From Zantedeschia hybrid cultivar (taxonomy: Eukaryota > Streptophyta > Magnoliopsida > Alismatales > Araceae), in the NCBI GenBank assembly GCA_030544215.1, contig JARZZO010000014.1, forward strand, positions 37,105,734 through 37,169,733: a DNA stretch of 64,000 nt, given 5' to 3'. This document shows, in pieces, positions 21,206 through 32,676 of this stretch. The position numbers and the translations under genes are program-made. Position 1 is the first letter of the stretch. Each line of letters starts with the position of its first letter. The notes under the pieces are model-generated. The model was not told where the DNA came from. It saw nothing but the letters and a program-made list of their open reading frames with translations, and did no database searches.

Positions 21206-22870
21206 ATGAACCAAATGTATGTTAACACTGTGTATGATGACATGTATGAGTTTGGTAACAATGTCACACACAACCCTCTGTTCGAGATTGAAGAGGATCC
21301 ACAAACATTTGTGGGCATGTTCCAAACACCCATAGAGGAACTTAAGGAAAGATGCTTGGATGAATCTTCTTCTTCAAGTGACCCTATAATCTCCAACATA
21401 ACCCTCCAAGTCCCGAGTGAGGACCCGGAACTTACTGCCGTGTTATCACGGTATACCCCTGATCAACTCATCCAGTTGGCCTCTGGTGGCAAAACTCAAG
21501 ATGCCACTCCTCGGAGAACTCACTTCCAAGGATATTCCAACAGAGCTCAGACTCGCATCAACCAGCCAACTCCTACCCCAGTTGCTCCACCCGTCATGCC
21601 GATTCCAGTCCCTCCAACTACACCTCCTCCCGAGCAGAAAGAATTCATTTACAAAAGTGAGGTCAAAACCTATGTACGTAAGTTCATGGCCGAGAAACTT
21701 ACCCTGAAACAACCGCACTCTCTCCTGAGCTATTGCAAGCTCCCTCCGGCCTACTTTCCACCAGGATTCAAAGCCCCCGAATATAGAAAATATGATGGCA
21801 CCACTGACCCTCATGATCACCTATCAAGTTTCCTCATGGATTCCCATCAATGGCTCTACGACAGAGTCCTCCTTGTCCATCTGTTCCAAAAATCCTTAGA
21901 AGGTGAGGCCTTAAGATGGTTTTCTTCCTTACCCGCCACAGACCTAATCAATTTTTATATGATCTCTGAAAAATTCATCACTCAGTTTAGTCATATGACA
22001 ACCATGCCTCCCACCTTGTTTGATCTTGTGATGGAGAAGATGAAGCCTGAAAAGGATTTCACGTATTTTGCCAACAGGTGGAGGGCAATGGCCTCTAGGG
22101 CGGAAGTGGCAATCCCCGAATCTCAAGCTATCACCATGTTGGTCAATAATACTACCCCGCAGCTTCGAGCTATTCTCATGCTAAGCGAATTCCACACATT
22201 CGCACAACTTTATAATCGAGCTCGGGTAGTTCAATCTCAGATCTGGAGTTCCACTTTGCCATCCTTCTTTGAAAATCAGAACATAAATAAGAGGACTACA
22301 CAAACTCCACCAATAGAGGGAGAGACAATCAATGAACAGGTGAGTGCCTTGGGGCAACCCTTTAGGTCACCCAGTCCTATGTCCAGATCAGACAACCAAT
22401 CCAATCAGAAACCATATTCAGCAGCTCCCCCTTCCTCTAGCGCCAGAATCAATTGGGGGCACATGAAAGAGGCTACTGGAATCTCGAAAGTCAAGGGCCC
22501 TCCGCCCTCTCATAAGGTAGCCCAAGATCCATCTAGCTCTCTAGAAAGGGTGAGCACCCTTGTCAAAAATTTGGAACCAAATGTCGATCACAGAGGACAG
22601 TACTGGGAGTATGAAGAGGTTGGGATATGGCGTGAGTGCCCCACTAGGATGACCAAACCTAGAGAGCCGTTGCAAGGAGTCTCCACTATTATCCAAGACA
22701 AACCTTTGGTCTTGATACGACTTAGGGAACAACCAACGGTCATCAACCCAGTCACTCAGGTCCAAGTTCCCTCAATTTCAATCAGAGAACCTCCTCTATC
22801 AGTCTTGAGTCCAACCCCAAAGCCAGGCCCAGTTACCCAATTTTGCCTAATGAATTCACCACCAGTTTAA
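21206..22870 (+). CDS. Tat-like gag polyprotein segment
   Basis: It encodes 554 codons of Ty3 gag, the capsid protein that packages element RNA. The first ATG in frame is at 21206. A low-complexity N-terminus and a Pro/Thr-rich stretch (about residues 125-145) precede a capsid domain at about 185-345, with KYDGTTDPHDHL, EALRWFSSLP and FTYFANRWR typical of Tat/Ogre gag. I see no zinc knuckle. A TAA at 22868-22870 ends this segment, but the same frame reopens at once into protease. The TAA may therefore be a mutation or a gag-protease separating stop. Confidence 0.88.
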   Translation: MNQMYVNTVYDDMYEFGNNVTHNPLFEIEEDPQTFVGMFQTPIEELKERCLDESSSSSDPIISNITLQVPSEDPELTAVLSRYTPDQLIQLASGGKTQDATPRRTHFQGYSNRAQTRINQPTPTPVAPPVMPIPVPPTTPPPEQKEFIYKSEVKTYVRKFMAEKLTLKQPHSLLSYCKLPPAYFPPGFKAPEYRKYDGTTDPHDHLSSFLMDSHQWLYDRVLLVHLFQKSLEGEALRWFSSLPATDLINFYMISEKFITQFSHMTTMPPTLFDLVMEKMKPEKDFTYFANRWRAMASRAEVAIPESQAITMLVNNTTPQLRAILMLSEFHTFAQLYNRARVVQSQIWSSTLPSFFENQNINKRTTQTPPIEGETINEQVSALGQPFRSPSPMSRSDNQSNQKPYSAAPPSSSARINWGHMKEATGISKVKGPPPSHKVAQDPSSSLERVSTLVKNLEPNVDHRGQYWEYEEVGIWRECPTRMTKPREPLQGVSTIIQDKPLVLIRLREQPTVINPVTQVQVPSISIREPPLSVLSPTPKPGPVTQFCLMNSPPV

Positions 22871-24199
22871 CCACTAAAGTCAAATCAGGCAGTGGACCCC
22901 AGTCCAATTGGTGTTACACTGAGAAATCACATCATTCCCCCAACAAGTCAACCCTTGGACTCCCAAGAGGATTCAGATCTGTCTAAAAGGATTACTCAAT
23001 CCAAGTATGACATCCTACAACATCTAGGGAGAACTCCCGCCAAGATTTCGGTCCTAGGGTCGATTAGGAGATCTCCTACACATAGGGAGACATTGTTCAA
23101 ATTCCTCCAGCGAATTTTAGTCAATGAAGATCTTCCTATCAGGGGGCTCACAAATGCCATTCTCTCAGTTACCCAGACACCTACGATATCCTTCACAGGT
23201 AAGGGTCTAGCTCCCCCTGAATGCCAATCCCTTCCATCATGCTTAACTGCAACACTCAAGGGTCACTCATTGGACTCCATCATGTTGGATACCGGGGCAT
23301 CAATCAATGTCTGTCCACTCAAGACCCCCAAGAAAGTAGGGATTGATCCAGAGAAGATTGAGTCTACTTCCATGATGGTCTCAAATGGGAAACTGGAAAT
23401 TGGCCCAGTGGCCTTGATCTTTGAATTCTACATCCTTGATGTCAAGCCCATATACAACGCCATTCTAGGAAGGCCTTGGATGGACCAAACCCTGGGAGTG
23501 CCCTCCACTAATCATCGGTGCTATAAATTTCCATACAATGGGAAGATTGTCAAAATGCAGAGAACTCCCTATCTTGAGTCTTTGGACTCAGTCTCGACTA
23601 AACAAATTCCATCTATGATCACTTCTGGAAAAGGGAAAGAGCCCATCCTTTCATCAGTCGCCTCTCAGCCCAAGCCCCGGCCTAGCATAGGTTGGCAGCT
23701 TATGGACAAAATGGGGCATAGTTTGGGATCTAGGTTAGGTAAGGAAGAGCAAGGAATTCGAGAGCCTATCTTTGAAAATCCGACCATTGGGGGATTTAAA
23801 TTGGGTTACCTACCAACCAAGCCAACTAAGGGATCAAAAAAATGGAGTCTCTTGAATCACTTTGTGGAGGAAAATCAAGAGGTACTCAAGATACACTATC
23901 TTGAGGATGAGTTGATCAATGAAGTTCAAAGAGAAGATAAAGAAGATTTCGCTACACAGCTGATGTTCTATGAATCAACCACTCGACGAGAAGGAGCCTC
24001 CTTAGTGAGGGATGAACAGGTACCCACCGCTCTCATTCCCTTACTATTCCACACACCTGCCCTTCTCAGTCTTTTATCATCGGTCGTAACATACTGGGGC
24101 AATTCTGCCATCATTGGGTCTCTGTCTCAAGGAGCCACCTTTGCAACATGTCTGACTCACTCTCTGAGTCTTGTGCATAATCGCTTAGGGATTGGATAG
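22871..24199 (+). CDS. Tat-like aspartic protease and G-patch segment
   Basis: It continues the gag frame after the TAA at 22868. No ATG marks its start; the frame is open from 22871 to a TAG at 24197-24199. A retroviral-type aspartic protease is recognisable by LDTGASINVCPL (active-site Asp at 23288) and ILGRPWM. A G-patch follows near 23690-23810 with GWQLMDKMGH and GLGKEEQG-like spacing. Protease-then-G-patch order is known from Tat/Ogre elements. In an autonomous member RT, RNase H and integrase would follow; here coding stops about 140 codons after the G-patch. Confidence 0.85.
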   Translation, partial: PLKSNQAVDPSPIGVTLRNHIIPPTSQPLDSQEDSDLSKRITQSKYDILQHLGRTPAKISVLGSIRRSPTHRETLFKFLQRILVNEDLPIRGLTNAILSVTQTPTISFTGKGLAPPECQSLPSCLTATLKGHSLDSIMLDTGASINVCPLKTPKKVGIDPEKIESTSMMVSNGKLEIGPVALIFEFYILDVKPIYNAILGRPWMDQTLGVPSTNHRCYKFPYNGKIVKMQRTPYLESLDSVSTKQIPSMITSGKGKEPILSSVASQPKPRPSIGWQLMDKMGHSLGSRLGKEEQGIREPIFENPTIGGFKLGYLPTKPTKGSKKWSLLNHFVEENQEVLKIHYLEDELINEVQREDKEDFATQLMFYESTTRREGASLVRDEQVPTALIPLLFHTPALLSLLSSVVTYWGNSAIIGSLSQGATFATCLTHSLSLVHNRLGIG

Positions 24200-26812
24200 C
24201 CTCCTCTTTATCTAAGAAATGTAGAGGTAAGTAGTTCTTTCGTTTCTAGTTCAAGAGTTAGCAAATAAGTGTAAATATTTGAAAAATGTTTTTTTTTTTT
24301 TTTTTTTTTTGGATAGGAGTCTATCTAAAAATTCTACTCTTTAAATGCAAAAAAATAAAAAATCTCAAAATTCCAAAAAAAATTGAATATCCAAAAAGCA
24401 ACAAAAATATTTGTAAATATGCACATACTTCAAATGAAAATCACAAAAAAATAACAAAAGACACAAAATCCAACTGTCTGGTGACTGCCATGTAACCCCC
24501 GTGTCTAGGTCTAGTTACATGATAGATTGGGTTAACATTAAGGTTTGGCTAAGACTTTGGTCCACCAGAACCTTGGACGTGTCTACTTTACTTTCATACG
24601 GATCCCTATGATCATCATGAGATGCACACACCTACACATTTTTCAAAGAGAACCTTCTTAAAATGAGTCCCAGGTCTTTAGTGTACTATCAAAATGCAGC
24701 CTTTGCTCTTCGTCTCTCGACTGATCAGGACAGTCGACACCCTTAAACGGTTGAGCTCAGCAAACTGCGGTTCCTCCACAACCCGATAGATGTAACCCCT
24801 CAAAAGGGCTCAAAAATGAAATGTAAAGGACCAGAGCACGTGAAGAGGGCAGTGTCCCCGCAGGCGGAATATCAAATAACCCCGAAAAAATGTCAAAAGC
24901 ATCAAAAAAAAATACCAAAAAGAAAAGGGGGTTCAAACAATTATACAAAAAAGCCTGGTCGTGACCGTGCCTGGCCATGAAATCTACTAAAGGCCTGAAA
25001 AGTCAAAATAGGGGCATCTAGGAGGTCAAAAGGGGTCCGTTTTGTCACAGCTCGCCCTTTTAATGGTTTTGTCGATCCTCCTGTAAGGTTTGTCTCAAAA
25101 ATTTCTTCACTTTTTCTCCCTCAAGGTTTGACACAAGATAGCTATCTAAAGACCGAACTTCATTTTAAAATGGTTCGTTTTTTTCAAAAATTGTCACATG
25201 CTCACATGATCACAGGAGTCCAAAATGGGTGAAGAGTAATGTCAGTGTTTCTGGTGAACTAATTTCTTAACCATAATCTCAATGTGTACTCTCAAAGACT
25301 TCGGGCTTAGGTCAATGCATGCGCGTCACCAATAGGTGCGACGACGTCTGATTCCGGGTCAGCGTCGCGCGGTTGACGGTTAGGGTTCCAAGGTGTTCCA
25401 TCATATACCTTCTAGATTGTGAGGAAAGAGACCCGGGTCGGGCAAACCATTTACCTCGAAAACTTTTTAGGCAAACTTGGTGGTCGGAAGTAGCTGGGAG
25501 CCTAAGCATGGCATGACGGTATTGTCATCAGTATGAGTCTTAACCGGTCAAGGTTAGTTTGAGGAGTCTAGAGGCCCAAATAAATCTAGATGTGTGCTTA
25601 GGATACCTGGGAAGTTGAGTGTGCATTTCCCTTTCATCATTCAATCAGGCTAAGTTTGGGCAGTCACCAGGCAGGCGGAATCAAAAACATGTTTTCATCA
25701 CACACTCCACTTGTTAATATCCACTATCATTTGCATATTTTCTTGTCACATCGATTTCAATGCTTTCCTTTTGTCTGGTTAGTTGAACACAGCCCCTTGA
25801 CCCTATGCGAAGGCTAGGGAAAAGGTAGTTGCTCTATTTTGGGCAAGGGGCCGAAAACAGATACTACTAACTGCTTCCCCTTCATTTTTGTGCATACAGG
25901 AAAAGGATTCTGTCCAAAAGGTAGACACTTTTGCTGTCGAGTCGAAGCCAAAAGCAGTCGGATTGTCCTTCTACTTTGAGACTGGCCATATCTTCCGTGC
26001 TGGCTTCGACTCGACAGGGACCTTTGTCCCTCGCTTCCTTACAGCTTGTCATTAAGATATTGTGGATCATTGATTATTTACATTTTACTGATGTGCGTTC
26101 TTGTAGCTGCAGGGAATCTGAAGCAAGTAGGATTGAAGACACAGGAGGCTAATAACTTCGGGCGTATAGACTCTGAGTTCCTCTTTAAACAAAACAATGA
26201 GGAGTCTATATTCTCCAAGTTATTCGATTGGCCAATAAATCCCTCATGTTTGCATTAGGAATTTGTTTTCTAATTTTTAAACCAGCATGCATTGCATAAG
26301 CATCATCCACCATTCCCGCCCTAGAGGCAATGACCATAATTTACCACTCTGCTTAACCCATTGTTGATCTGTGAGTCTGGCGATCGTTCGTCTATTAGCC
26401 CTTTGAATTGCAAGACCTCATCCTTTTTTCAATACGTGTGCTTGAGATGCTCTCACTTGGCGATCACATGATGCGCTAGGCCACCGCGCGCTCGTTGTGT
26501 CGAGACCATTTCAAGTCATACTCCTCTATCCTTCATGCTCGACATCCCCTTAGGCCAAATCGCTGCATTCTGGTGCGCCAAGGCCTCGCGGTTCCAGCAC
26601 CCGAGGGTCCCACGGATTGTGATTCTCCAGTTTAAAATGCGTTCCTTTTCTTAACCACTCTTGCAACTCAAATAGCTAGTTTTCATGCATTTTACGCACT
26701 CTCATACCATCTTTGGATATAGCTCATCCCTTCCCTAGACTGTCCAAAATCAGATTCGATTTTCGGAACACCTATTTATCATTCCGTTCCACTCCACTGC
26801 AAAACAGGTGTC
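24200..26812 (+). other. Non-coding interior replacing pol
   Basis: No RT, RNase H or integrase motif is visible on either strand. The region has a T run (24286-24310), A-rich stretches up to 24460, a perfect 17-bp inverted repeat at 25934-25950 and 26001-26017, and a tail leading to the PPT. It is untranslated as far as I can see. Confidence 0.6.
25934..26017. repeat. Perfect 17-bp inverted repeat, 50-bp loop
   Basis: CTGTCGAGTCGAAGCCA at 25934-25950 is exactly complementary to TGGCTTCGACTCGACAG at 26001-26017. The two would form a strong stem in RNA from either strand. Confidence 0.85.
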
Positions 26813-26825
26813 CCAGAGGGGCATT
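26813..26825 (+). other. Polypurine tract
   Basis: A CAGAGGGGC-containing purine stretch lies just upstream of the 3' LTR at 26826, in the position of the plus-strand primer. Confidence 0.6.
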
Positions 26826-28556
26826 TGTAGACACCGATTTTGGACCACCCTTTTGGTCATGAACCCCATCCATCATTAGCCCATCATCACCAAACCCATC
26901 ATTTTATCCATAATTCAACCCACTAAATAATCAGGCCCATTAACCAATCTCCGCTTCCTCTCACCCATGGAAGGCCAACCAGGCCGCCTTCCACCATCCC
27001 TGGAAGGCCAACCAGGCCGCCTTCCACCATCCCTGGAAGGCCAGCCAGCCCGCCTTCCACCATCCTTGGAAGGCCAACCCTCGCCTTCCACCATCCTTGG
27101 AAGGCCAGCCACCTTGCCTTCCACCTTTTTCACTTTTTACCACCTTTTCGTGGAAGGCCAACCAGGCTGCCTTCCACTACCCGTGAAAGGTCAGCCACAT
27201 TGCCTTCCACCTTTTGGCCACCTTTTTCACTTTTTACCACCTTTTCGTGGAAGGCCAGCCGGTCCGCCTTCCACCACCCTTCGAAGGCCAACCAGCCCGC
27301 CTTCCACCACCCTTCGAAGGCCAGCCAGCCCACCTTCCACCACCCTTCGAAGGCCACCCCTTGCCTTCCACTACCCTTCGAAGGCCACCCCTTGCCTTCC
27401 ACCACCCTTCGAAGGCCACCCCTTACCTTCCACTACCCTTCAAAGGCCACCCCTTACCTTCCACCACCCTTCGAAAGCCACCCCTTGCCTTCCACCCCCT
27501 TCGAAGGTCAACCGGGCCGCCTTCCACCACTTCGTGGAAGGCCAGCTACCTGGCCTTCCACGGGATTGGAAGGCATGTCGGCTGGCCGTTCACTCCCTAA
27601 CTACCCCCTTGACCTCGTCTTCCCCACGATCTCCTCTACTCTCCGCCCTCACCTCCACTACTCCGATCACTCTCCACTCCGGCGACTGCCCCGCGCACCA
27701 CTTCCGATCCTTAACCACTTCCCATTGGCTCCAGGATGATTTACAGGGATTTAGACCCCTATTCTCTCCTATTTTCCCTTCACCTATTTAAACCCCCCAT
27801 ATCCTCTCGAGCAAGGGGGTTAAGGAGTTCATTCTTGGAGGGAAGGCTCGGAGGAGAGACTCAGAGGAGGTTGGCAAGCGGTCAGGAGGAGCTTCAAGAG
27901 AAATCCTCCGCACTCCAAAATAGGCTTGTCTTCTTAACCCTCTTTTGTTTTTTCCCTATTCACCTCATTGCATTCTCACTTTCCATCCATGTCGTAACAT
28001 TCTCCCTCTTTCACTCTTCTTTCCACTTTTAACACATCACCTCACACACGAGCACCCCCACCTGCATGCATGCATCCTAGAATGACTTAGCAATCCTTAT
28101 TTACCCCCAAAGGTTTCTAACAAAAAAACGGGAGGTGGGTAGTCATAACATATGGTCACCTTCCTTCCCCACCACTCATCCGGTGCGTCTCCCTCCGATT
28201 TTAATTAGTTTTTTGTATCTTCATGGATAGATTCTGCATATTATAGTTCTAATCGGGTTATTGTCTTCCCTTTGTTTGTCTCTTCTTTTTAGGGGCTCTT
28301 ACCAGATTCTGCGCGCGGACTACCAAGCTCTCCTCCTCTGGCCGGCCGGAGGCGGAGAAGAGGAACTCACCATCTCCCGCTCCTTCAGAACGCGATCTCT
28401 CTTACAATCATGTGAAGCACAGGGACCGTAAGGTAATGCTCCTGGCGATCACACCTTAATTTCTAACCCCCCTTAAATCACCACAGTGCTAAGACGAACG
28501 GAGAAACCCTCGCTCGAAGCCCGCAGTCGCGGCGGGGGACGTTCCGGGCACCTCCA
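26826..28556 (+). repeat. Tat-like 3' LTR
   Basis: It begins TGTAGACACCGATTTTGG and ends ACCTCCA, followed by the duplication ATCCC. At 1731 bp it is 55 bp longer than the 5' LTR, mostly from array length. Scattered substitutions elsewhere suggest a moderately recent insertion. Confidence 0.88.
26966..27578 (+). repeat. GGAAGGC...GCCTTCC hairpin array in 3' LTR
   Basis: It is the counterpart of 18757-19315 with the same unit design but different copy composition. For example, GGAAGGCCAACCAGGCCG units at its start are absent from the 5' copy. The long open frames across it are repeat artefacts. Confidence 0.9.
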
Positions 28557-28561
28557 ATCCC

Positions 28562-29139
28562 TTGTTGTTCACTAAATTACCTTCGCAAGCTTTCCACTAT
28601 GTTTGAGAGACTGACTATCGTGGGCTTAATGGTTAAAGTCCACAAGCGAGAGAATCAAGTCAAAATGGTCTACAAGCAATGTATCATTGAGGACTCAGGT
28701 CAAAGGACCAACTGCGCTACTACAACAATTGAATTCTCTGATGGATTATCAAGTATAATGACCATTCAGGAATTCTTATTTAGATATGTTCAGTGAACTC
28801 ATTCTCTAATGAGCACCCAGAAGCTTGTCTTAGTGTCACCACACGAGTGAATGTGAGATCATTCACCCTCATCGCATGAGCAGAAATAACCTGTGTCGAT
28901 CTTATCGGATATGTAATGTCTAATTCAAATATCCTATGATTGAGAACTATTTAAGACAAGTGAATAATAATATTGATCTCACTATCATGATCTCATCATG
29001 ATTCAATATCCCACACATTTGTCTATGGACCTTCATTACGATAGTTAATTTGCGAGAACTATATATAATGAAATGATTGCCTTTAATATATCGAACTAAA
29101 ATGTACAATGATTGGCTTTGAGGCCACCCAATTCTATCA
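28562..29139 (-). repeat. Third copia LTR, part 2
   Basis: It resumes the LTR interrupted at 18617. TTGTTGTTCACTAAATTACCTTCG continues the motif order seen at 16695 and 41795. The CAGTGAACTCATTCTCTAATGAGCACC block and a terminal ATCTATCA-like end are present. Confidence 0.85.
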
Positions 29140-31740
29140 TTCTCCTACTTGGACTATAGCCAATCACCCATGTGTTTAAGTCTCATAGTCAAGGGATCTG
29201 CTACATTATCTTCGGATGAGACTTTCTCAACCACTATATCTCCTCTTGCGATCATCTCACAGATTAGATGAAATCATCTCAGAATGTGCTTTGACTTCTG
29301 ATGTGATCTAGGCTCATTTGCTTGAGCTATTGCCCCATTGTTGTTACACAATATTGGAACAGGATATGAAAAGTTTGGGACTACTCCAAGCGCAGAGATG
29401 AACTTCTTCATCCAAACTGCCTCCTTAACTACTTCAGCTGCAGCAATGTATTCTGCTTCGGTCGTCGAATCTGCAATTGTTTCTTATTTGGAACTTTTCC
29501 AACTCACTGCACCTCCATTTAACATAAATACAAATCCAGACATGGATTTGTTGTCATCCATATCCGACTGGAAGCTCGAGTCAGTAAACCCTCGAAGTTC
29601 TAAGTCGTTTCCTCCATAGACGAGAAATAGATCCTTAGTTCTTCTCAAGTATCTAAGGATACATTTCACTGCTTTCCAGTGTTCCTCACCTGGATCAGCC
29701 TGATATCTACTAGTGACACTTAGTGGATGTGCTACATCAGGCGGTACATAGCATTGCATACATGATAGATCCTATTGCCGAAGCATAAGGAACTCTATCC
29801 ATGTATGCTTTCTCTTCAGGTGTCTTGAGAGACATTCCTTTAGAGAGATAAATTATATGTCTCATCGGAATGAGACCTCTTTTGAAATTTTTCATGCCAA
29901 ACCTTTTGACTATGGTGTCTATATACATGGATTGGGAAAATCCGAGTATCCTTTTGAATCTATCTCTATAGATCATAATTCCCTAAATATAGGATGCCTC
30001 TCCCAAATCCTTCATAGAGAAGTTCTTGGATAATCATATCTTTACAGATGACAACATTCCTACATCATTCCCAATGAGTAGAATGTCATCAACATAAAGT
30101 ACTAAAAAGGTAACTGCACTCCCACTAGTCATTTTATATACACAAAGTTCATCTTCATTCTTAATGAAGTCATAAGATTTGATTACTTCATCAAATCTTA
30201 AGTTTCAAGTTCGGGATGCCTGCTTTAATCCATAAATGGATCTTTGCAACCTGCATACCTTACTTGAATGCTCTTTGGAAATGAATCCTTCAGGTTGTAG
30301 CATATACACTTCTTGATGAAGGTTCCCGTTAAGGAACGCTGTTTTCACATCTATTTGCCATATTTCATAATCATAGAATGCAGCAACGGCAAGAAGTATT
30401 CTAATTGACTTAACCATGGCAAATGGGAAAAAAGTTTCGTCATAGGCAATGCCTTGTCTTTGACAATACCCTTTCGCTACCAGCCATGCCTTGTAAGTGT
30501 TAATCTGTTAATCTGCCCCGATATTTCTTTTAATGATCCATTTACTGCCAATAGGTACTATACTTTCTGACATATTAACCAAGTTCCAAACTTGGTTGGC
30601 ATACATGGACTGAATTTCTGAATTCATTGCCTCTTGCCATTTCACTAATTATTGACTATTCATTGCATCTTGGTAGGTTTGAGGATCATCATCCTCATTT
30701 ATGTACACTATTGGTTTGCCGTCATCGATATGTCCAACATATCTTTTAGGCTGCTTAGGCACTCTATCAGATCTGCGAATTTCTTGTGTATTATCTTGAA
30801 TAAGTTCTTGAGTCAATAGCTCATCAAATGAGCCAACATTAATTTGTGAGTCTAAAATTTCTTTCAGTTCTATCTTGCTCCTACTGTCTTCTTTTAAAAA
30901 ATATTCTTTCTCTAATAAGACAACTCTTTTTGCGACAAACACCTTTTGATCGCTGGGTTGATATAAATAATATCCAAAAGTCTCTTTAGGATATCCCACA
31001 AACCTGCATTTTTCTGTCCTGGAATCCAGTTTATCTGGATCATGTCTTTTGACATGTGCAGGACAACCCTAGACTCTAATATGCTTAAAGTCTGGTTTCT
31101 TCCCTTTCCATATCTCATATGGAGTGGAAGATACTGACTTACTGGGAGCCTTGTTCAACAAATATGCAGCAGACAATAGTGCATATCCCCATAAAGAAAT
31201 TGGAAGTTTAGCATAACTCATCATTGATCATACCATGTCTAATAAAGTACGATTTCTCCTTTCTGATACACCATTTAACTGTGGTGTATAGGGAAGAGTT
31301 CACTGAGACAGAATACTATTATTCTTAAGATATTGTATGAATTCTGTACTTAAGTATTCACTCCCTCGATCTGATCGAAGAGTCTTCATACTCTTTCTAG
31401 TTTGGTTCTTAATTGCATTTTTAAATTCTTTAAATTTCTCAAAGATTTTTTACTTATATTTCATTAAATATATGTAGCCATATCTTGAGAAATCATATGT
31501 AAATGAAACGAAGTATGAGTAACTACCGATAGTATGAGTAGACATTGGACCACATACATCACTATGTATTAGTTCTAATAATTCCTTAACTCTTTCTCCA
31601 TGTCCAGAAAATGGAGCTTTGGTCATTTTTCCCATGAGACAAGCTTCACAAGTTGCAAATGATTCATAATCAAATGGATCAAGATATCCATTCTTTTGCA
31701 ACTTATCATTGTGAGGCTGCATGATGTTCTGAAGTCTATC
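29140..31740 (-). pseudogene. Copia pol, heavily decayed
   Basis: On the minus strand this carries the middle and end of a Ty1/copia polyprotein. From high to low coordinates: GAG-pre-integrase and integrase start (CEACLMGKM, SDVCGPMS near 31500-31720), integrase-RT linker (30649-30999), RT (IWQIDVKTAFLNGNLHQEVYM near 30330) and RNase H region (29484-29760). The PPT complement (TTCTCCTACTTGG) is at 29140. Many stops and frameshifts separate the open pieces. It belongs to the copia whose 3' LTR ends at 29139. At about 31740 it is cut and joined to a Tekay fragment in opposite orientation, so gag and the 5' LTR are lost. Confidence 0.85.
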
Positions 31741-32602
31741 AATTCATATCGTGATTCCAGGTTCACGTCCTTTGTTTGGAAAGGTCTATAGGGAGCATTG
31801 AGGACGCAGTTGAAGTCATAGCTTTTCACCTCGAGACAGATAGTCAGTCTAAGAAGACTATTCGGACTTTAGAAGACATGTTGAGAGCTTGTAGTCTGGA
31901 TTGGAAGGGTGATTGGGATCAGAATTTGCCTTTGCTAGAGTTTGGCTATAATAATAGTTTTCATTCGAGCATTAGAATGGCACCTTTTGAGGCTTTGTAT
32001 AGTAGGCCTTGCAGGTCTCCTTTATATTGGGAGGAGTCTGGCGAGCAGTAGCTGGTTGGTCTAGAGATTGTATAGGCCAGTTCAGAGAAGATTCAACTTT
32101 TGAGGAAGAGATTGTTGGTGTCCACAACAGTAGAAGAGTTATGTTGATCAGAGGAGAAAGGACCTTGCACTCGACGTTGGCGATCATGTGTTCTTGAAGG
32201 TGTCTCCGTCTAAGCAAGTTGTCAAATTTGGGCAGCATAGTAAGTTGAACCCTAGGTTTAATGGTCCTTTCGAGGTTTTGTAGAAGGTTGGAGAGGCAGT
32301 GCATCAATTGGCATTACCCCCTTCATTGGATGGTGTGCATGATGTGTTCCATGTGTCTCAATTGAGGAGGTATGTTGTTGATCCTTCTCATGTGATCGAC
32401 TATGTCCTGTTGGAGGTTCAACCAAATTTGAGTTATAAAGAGCAACCAGTTCAGATTCTAGACTCGAAAATGAAAGAGCTGAGGAATAAGCAGATTTCCT
32501 TAATGAAGGAGCTGTGACGTAATCATTCTTCTGAGGAAGCCATGTGGGAGTTAGAGTCCAAGATGCAGCGGAAGTTTCCTCATCTATTTGGTGAGTTATT
32601 AT
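31741..32602 (+). pseudogene. Tekay integrase C-terminus and chromodomain-like tail
   Basis: A 5'-truncated fragment of Ty3 pol. It enters in the integrase core near the second catalytic Asp (RDSRFTS-like, near 31750). It continues through TLEDMLRACSLDW and YNNSFHSSI to a GPF/FHVSQLRRY region (32299-32400) and a C-terminal tail similar to the complete Tekay at 61440-61573. Several stops and a frameshift are present, for example near 31790 and 32512. The tail corresponds to the divergent chromodomain of the Del/Tekay clade. It is followed by the PPT and 3' LTR of the same element. Confidence 0.85.
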
Positions 32603-32662
32603 GATGTTTTACTTGTATTATATGTATGTGTGTTGTGCTTAAATTCGAGGATGAATTTTCTT

Positions 32663-32676
32663 TAAGGGAGAGAGGG
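32663..32676 (+). other. Polypurine tract
   Basis: The purine stretch AAGGGAGAGAGGG lies immediately 5' of TGTAATACTTGACC. A GAGGATGAATTTTC pre-PPT stretch matches the Tekay pattern. Confidence 0.7.

Larger units (their letters stand above)
18618..28556 (+). mobile_element. Tat/Ogre-like Ty3 element without RT or integrase
   Basis: It is complete in structure: 5' LTR 18618-20293, interior 20294-26825, 3' LTR 26826-28556, with the target duplication ATCCC at 18613-18617 and 28557-28561. It sits inside a copia LTR whose sequence continues on both sides. The coding region is a single gag, protease and G-patch frame; reverse transcriptase, RNase H and integrase are absent. About 2.6 kb of non-coding DNA follows the frame. 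Tat/Ogre-group assignment rests on the gag type, DTGAS protease and G-patch. The element must depend on enzymes from other copies. Confidence 0.9.
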
